A DNA stretch of 64,000 nucleotides from Leptospiraceae bacterium. Lineage in GTDB: Bacteria; Spirochaetota; Leptospiria; Leptospirales; Leptospiraceae. This document shows positions 60,993 through 64,000 of this stretch, in pieces (positions within the stretch are counted from its first letter, which is position 1; each line of letters opens with the position of its first letter). The DNA lies in assembly GCA_016711485.1 (NCBI GenBank), contig JADJSX010000025.1:248001-312000 (forward strand), written 5' to 3'. A program made the translations under genes and the position numbers. The notes beneath the pieces were generated by a model. It did no database searches and was not told the origin of the DNA. It saw nothing but the letters and a program-made list of their open reading frames with translations.

Positions 60993-62303
60993 TTAGGCTC
61001 TAAATAGCGCTCTTGCGTCTAATTTATTTTGTAGTTTATAAAATGTTTCTTTCGGATTTGCTTTTGCTAAAACTGCTGGTATTTCAATTTTTGATGCAGT
61101 TAAAAACTTTTTAACTTCCACTACACCACCTAGTAAATCTACAAAGGCAGATGCAGGAACCCAGTTAAATCCAAATCCCATAGCGGCATCTGCATTTTCT
61201 TTTGTATCAACAACTTCTCCAACAATGGAAAGAGAATAACTGATATAACGCGCTAAGAAATAACGGCAAAGATCAGCTTCTAAACCTTTTGCTGATTTAA
61301 TTACTTCCATTGCTCCTTTATAATCAGAAGCCGCAATTTTAGCACTTGCTGTTTTTGCAAACGGAATATCAAATTTTGGATAAGGATCGTAATTTCCTGT
61401 AGAAATATTGTATACGAACTTTTCTCTTTTTCCATCAGCTGATTTTGTGCGTTTAAATAAACCTTGTCCTGTTTTTCCGCCAAGATCACCTTTATCAATT
61501 AATTTTTGCATGTATTTTGGAAGTTTAAATGTTTCATGCGCAGAATCGTTAGTAAACTCATAGAGGTTATCAACAATAGCTTTATGAACATCGAGTCCTA
61601 CAAAGTCAACAGTGGCTAATGGACCCATTGCGCGACCTGTGAATCCGCCCATGATCGCATCCATGAGCGCCAAACCGCCCTTATCCTGATATTTCTCAGC
61701 ATATTGAGCAATTTCATTCATAAGTTGGAAACCAATTCTGTTTCCAGCAAATGCAGGGGTATCGTTAGTATAAACAACTGCACGGCGAAGTTTTTGTTCT
61801 AGATATTTTCCTAAATCCGCTTTTAGTTTTAAATCCGAACCTTTGTGTGAAACTAATTCACAAAGAATCATTTTATACGGAGGATTAAAGAAGTGAGTTC
61901 CGAAATAATGTTTTTGTCCGTCAGCATCAAATGATTTTGCAAGTCTTTCGATGGATAGTCCAGATGATACAGTAGACACTATTGTTCCTGGTTTACGAGC
62001 TTTTGCAATTTGTGTATTGATTGGTTCTTTTACTGCGTAACTTTCTGCAACAAGTTCAAACACCCAATCGGATTCAGCGACGGCTTTTGATAAATCTTTA
62101 TCGTAGGTGCCGGGAATCATTCTTGACTTGATTGTATCAGTTCTTACAGATTTAATTGCTTTGGTAATACCTTCTTTAGCTTTGTCCAAATCTCTTGCTA
62201 ACATGTGAACTTTCGCTTCTCCAAACGCGGCAACAATAGCTGCACTGCCTGCACCCATGGAGCCATTTGCTCCAACGATTGTAACTGTTTTTATCTCTCT
62301 CAT
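60993..62303 (-). CDS. 3-hydroxyacyl-CoA dehydrogenase
   Basis: A 436-residue NAD-dependent enzyme of beta-oxidation. The nucleotide fold starts TVTIVGANGSMGAGSAAIV; the catalytic histidine is in GTHFFNPPYKM, and the C-terminal helical domain includes NRIGFQLMNEIAQYA and VDFVGLDVHKAIVDN. The GANGSMG glycine loop differs from the common GAGTMG. The thiolase gene follows it. No enoyl-CoA hydratase is fused. Confidence 0.9.
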   Translation of the reverse strand: MREIKTVTIVGANGSMGAGSAAIVAAFGEAKVHMLARDLDKAKEGITKAIKSVRTDTIKSRMIPGTYDKDLSKAVAESDWVFELVAESYAVKEPINTQIAKARKPGTIVSTVSSGLSIERLAKSFDADGQKHYFGTHFFNPPYKMILCELVSHKGSDLKLKADLGKYLEQKLRRAVVYTNDTPAFAGNRIGFQLMNEIAQYAEKYQDKGGLALMDAIMGGFTGRAMGPLATVDFVGLDVHKAIVDNLYEFTNDSAHETFKLPKYMQKLIDKGDLGGKTGQGLFKRTKSADGKREKFVYNISTGNYDPYPKFDIPFAKTASAKIAASDYKGAMEVIKSAKGLEADLCRYFLARYISYSLSIVGEVVDTKENADAAMGFGFNWVPASAFVDLLGGVVEVKKFLTASKIEIPAVLAKANPKETFYKLQNKLDARALFRA

Positions 62304-62466
62304 AATTTATCTTATTCCAAAATTAGTATTCAACTCTGTTTTGCAAAATCGGTATTAGGAAGCTCACAATTTTTGCAACACTATCTTAATTACTCTGTAA
62401 TTTTAGAATCATTTAATGAAAAGATTTTTTTTAAGTCAAAGAAAGCAAAAAGACAGTAAAGTTATT

Positions 62467-63699
62467 TCATTCAATGAATGGTAGTTCTATATTGAAATTA
62501 ATTAGAATTTTATTCGTATTCTCTAAATAGTTCGTCAAGTTAGAAACTCTGATGTTTCCTTTGTGGTTTCTAATAATTTTTTCAACATAACACAAACCAA
62601 GTCCAAAGTCGAGGGTAGGAATCGTATCATATACCATTTTGGAAATTCGAAAGAATGGTTCAAAAATTATATTTTGGTATTCAGCTGGAATTCCGTGTTG
62701 TTCTTTTGTATCTTTTTCGGGTGTATTTAAAAAGGATATCTCTAAAGTATCTTTTCGTATTTCGAAAAGAATATAAATTTTGCTGTTTGCTTCTGAAAAT
62801 TTATATGCATTCATTAAAAGTTCTTGAATTGCTTTTGAGAAATATTCCGAGTTAATATTTAATTTTCGAGAATTAGAAGCAAATGTATTGCCCGCAATAC
62901 GAACTAGATGGTTTCGCAAATTTTCGTATTCTGAGTTTTCTGCTATGGTTGATTCGATTATATTATGAACTTGAGCAATGGTCAGTGGCTCTTTGGGTAA
63001 TTCATTGTTAATTACATAATCGATATCACCAATCATAAAAATAAGTTTATTTGAAAACTGTGTATTTTCAAATAACATATCCATTAAATCTTTTTCGACT
63101 ATATAGTTGTTATTTTCTAGTTTAGAACTATCTTTAATCAGTTGAACTAATGGAGCAAGTGTTCCTAGACCAGCCCCTTGTATAAGACTAGTATTGATAT
63201 TTGTCATTAACCCACTATCAATTTTATCTGAATCCTTTTTGATTAAGTTCTCTTTAAATAAATTCCAATTCAATTGGTGTTCAATTCGAATTTCTCTTTC
63301 CTTTTTTAGATTCTCATTGATAATTCGAAGTTCTGCAATTTCAAAAGCAGTACTAACACGACTTATTAATTCTGCAGAATTGAAAGGTTTTACTAAATAG
63401 TCATGGACCCCAATTTTAAATAATTCTACGACTGTCTTGATTTCTGTATCAGCAGTTAGAATAATTACAATCGGTTTGTGCCCGGCTTCAAATATTTTGA
63501 GCATCAAATCTTTTCCTGACATTTCAGCCATGTTCAAATCAAATATTACGACTAGAGTTGGATCTTGCATGTAAAGATCGAACGCTTTTTCTGGATTTGT
63601 AGAGGTTACTATTTGATAGCCTCTCTCGGATAGAGTTGCTTTTAAAACTTCTAATATAATTTCATCATCGTCAACGATTAATAGTTTGTTATTTTTCAT
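62467..63699 (-). CDS. Response regulator with HATPase domain
   Basis: A 410-residue protein. Residues 1-125 are a receiver with phosphoacceptor aspartate in LVVIFDLNMAEMSGKD and the lysine in YLVKPFNS. The C-terminal 130 residues are a GHKL-type ATPase with the N-box IQELLMNAYKFSEAN and the G-box TLDFGLGLCYVEKII. Between them I see no clear HisKA histidine box; HQLNW is a poor candidate. It may be a phospho-dependent ATPase or a hybrid kinase of unusual type. Confidence 0.8.
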   Translation of the reverse strand: MKNNKLLIVDDDEIILEVLKATLSERGYQIVTSTNPEKAFDLYMQDPTLVVIFDLNMAEMSGKDLMLKIFEAGHKPIVIILTADTEIKTVVELFKIGVHDYLVKPFNSAELISRVSTAFEIAELRIINENLKKEREIRIEHQLNWNLFKENLIKKDSDKIDSGLMTNINTSLIQGAGLGTLAPLVQLIKDSSKLENNNYIVEKDLMDMLFENTQFSNKLIFMIGDIDYVINNELPKEPLTIAQVHNIIESTIAENSEYENLRNHLVRIAGNTFASNSRKLNINSEYFSKAIQELLMNAYKFSEANSKIYILFEIRKDTLEISFLNTPEKDTKEQHGIPAEYQNIIFEPFFRISKMVYDTIPTLDFGLGLCYVEKIIRNHKGNIRVSNLTNYLENTNKILINFNIELPFIE

Positions 63700-64000
63700 A
63701 TTTTAAAAAAGTCTATCTTAGAATTTGATGACCTAAGTTTTACTCCGATATCTGTTACTATTTCACCTTATACAGATAAGCATAAAGTGACAAGGGAAAT
63801 CGGCAACTTGGGTTACCGCTCAAAACCATTTATTAATTAGCCATACTGCTCTTCTTTTTTCTATTGTATACGATATAAAAAAGATTGATATTGTTTTGTC
63901 AAAAAATTTCGTTGCTGTATTATTTTTTTAACAAAATTTTTAAAATCGATATATACTTCCATTTTTGGGGTAAATCCTTCTATTTTGAGAATTATTTCTT
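63700..64000. other. Gene-free end of the window
   Basis: No open frame with coding character on either strand. It is the upstream region of the response-regulator gene on the minus strand and possibly of a gene beyond the window. Confidence 0.5.

Overview
The window is AT-rich DNA that looks chromosomal and most resembles a spirochaete of the Leptospiraceae type. The reasons are a DUF1564-type protein (a family I associate with Leptospira), lipoproteins with relaxed lipoboxes, many exported proteins without wider homologues, and a mix of membrane class III cyclase, GAF/SpoIIE phosphatase and HDOD response regulators. Assignment is by recognition only. There are no rRNA genes, complete tRNAs, intact insertion sequences or CRISPR arrays.

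Region 1 (1-14100) is accessory. After a membrane adenylate cyclase come a VapBC pair, a DUF1564 gene followed by a structured repeat, and a probable defence island. The island core is three genes: a very large Mrr-nuclease/DEAH-helicase with about eleven helicase-associated (HA) repeats, a protein with a C-terminal RX4H HEPN-like motif, and a DUF3800 protein. Around them lie relics of type ISP-like restriction helicases (one N-terminus, two C-termini), a truncated Bro antirepressor, a nucleotidyltransferase/HEPN toxin-antitoxin pair whose HEPN gene has an in-frame amber, a DUF559 nuclease tail, a tRNA-like 3' fragment, and a duplicated promoter/leader of an unknown gene pair. The helicase also carries an in-frame amber where its repeats have tryptophan. 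The segment reads as a turnover hotspot of anti-phage genes.

Region 2 (14100-45800) is mostly core genome: an ABC-F ATPase, rhodanese, valS, purD, a glycerophosphodiesterase lipoprotein, an HDOD response regulator, an acyltransferase that appears to start at ATC, a TPR/Mrr-like membrane protein, a GH13 glycosidase divergent from a peptide-binding lipoprotein, DUF2252, a CDF transporter, gmd, a GAF-GAF-SpoIIE phosphatase, an esterase, an enoyl-CoA hydratase, a DsbA-family protein and gpmI. A decayed DUF1564 copy with a second copy of the structured repeat lies at 35720-36152. Several intergenic spacers hold imperfect palindromes bounded by TATACC and GGTATA.

Region 3 (45800-64000) starts with an overlapping methyltransferase/nuclease pair, probably a restriction-modification system, inserted between gpmI and lnt. 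Then come lnt, a DCC-family protein, a QueD-like protein, a Phd/VapC pair, exported proteins including an ankyrin-repeat protein and a FecR-domain protein with a C-terminal CXXCH motif, Ohr, a HAD phosphatase, a thiolase/3-hydroxyacyl-CoA dehydrogenase pair and a response-regulator/ATPase protein.

The best candidates for something undescribed are the helicase-HA/HEPN/DUF3800 module, with evidence that its cargo genes were exchanged behind the helicase tail, and the DUF1564-associated structured repeat, whose two copies keep their stems while their loops diverge.
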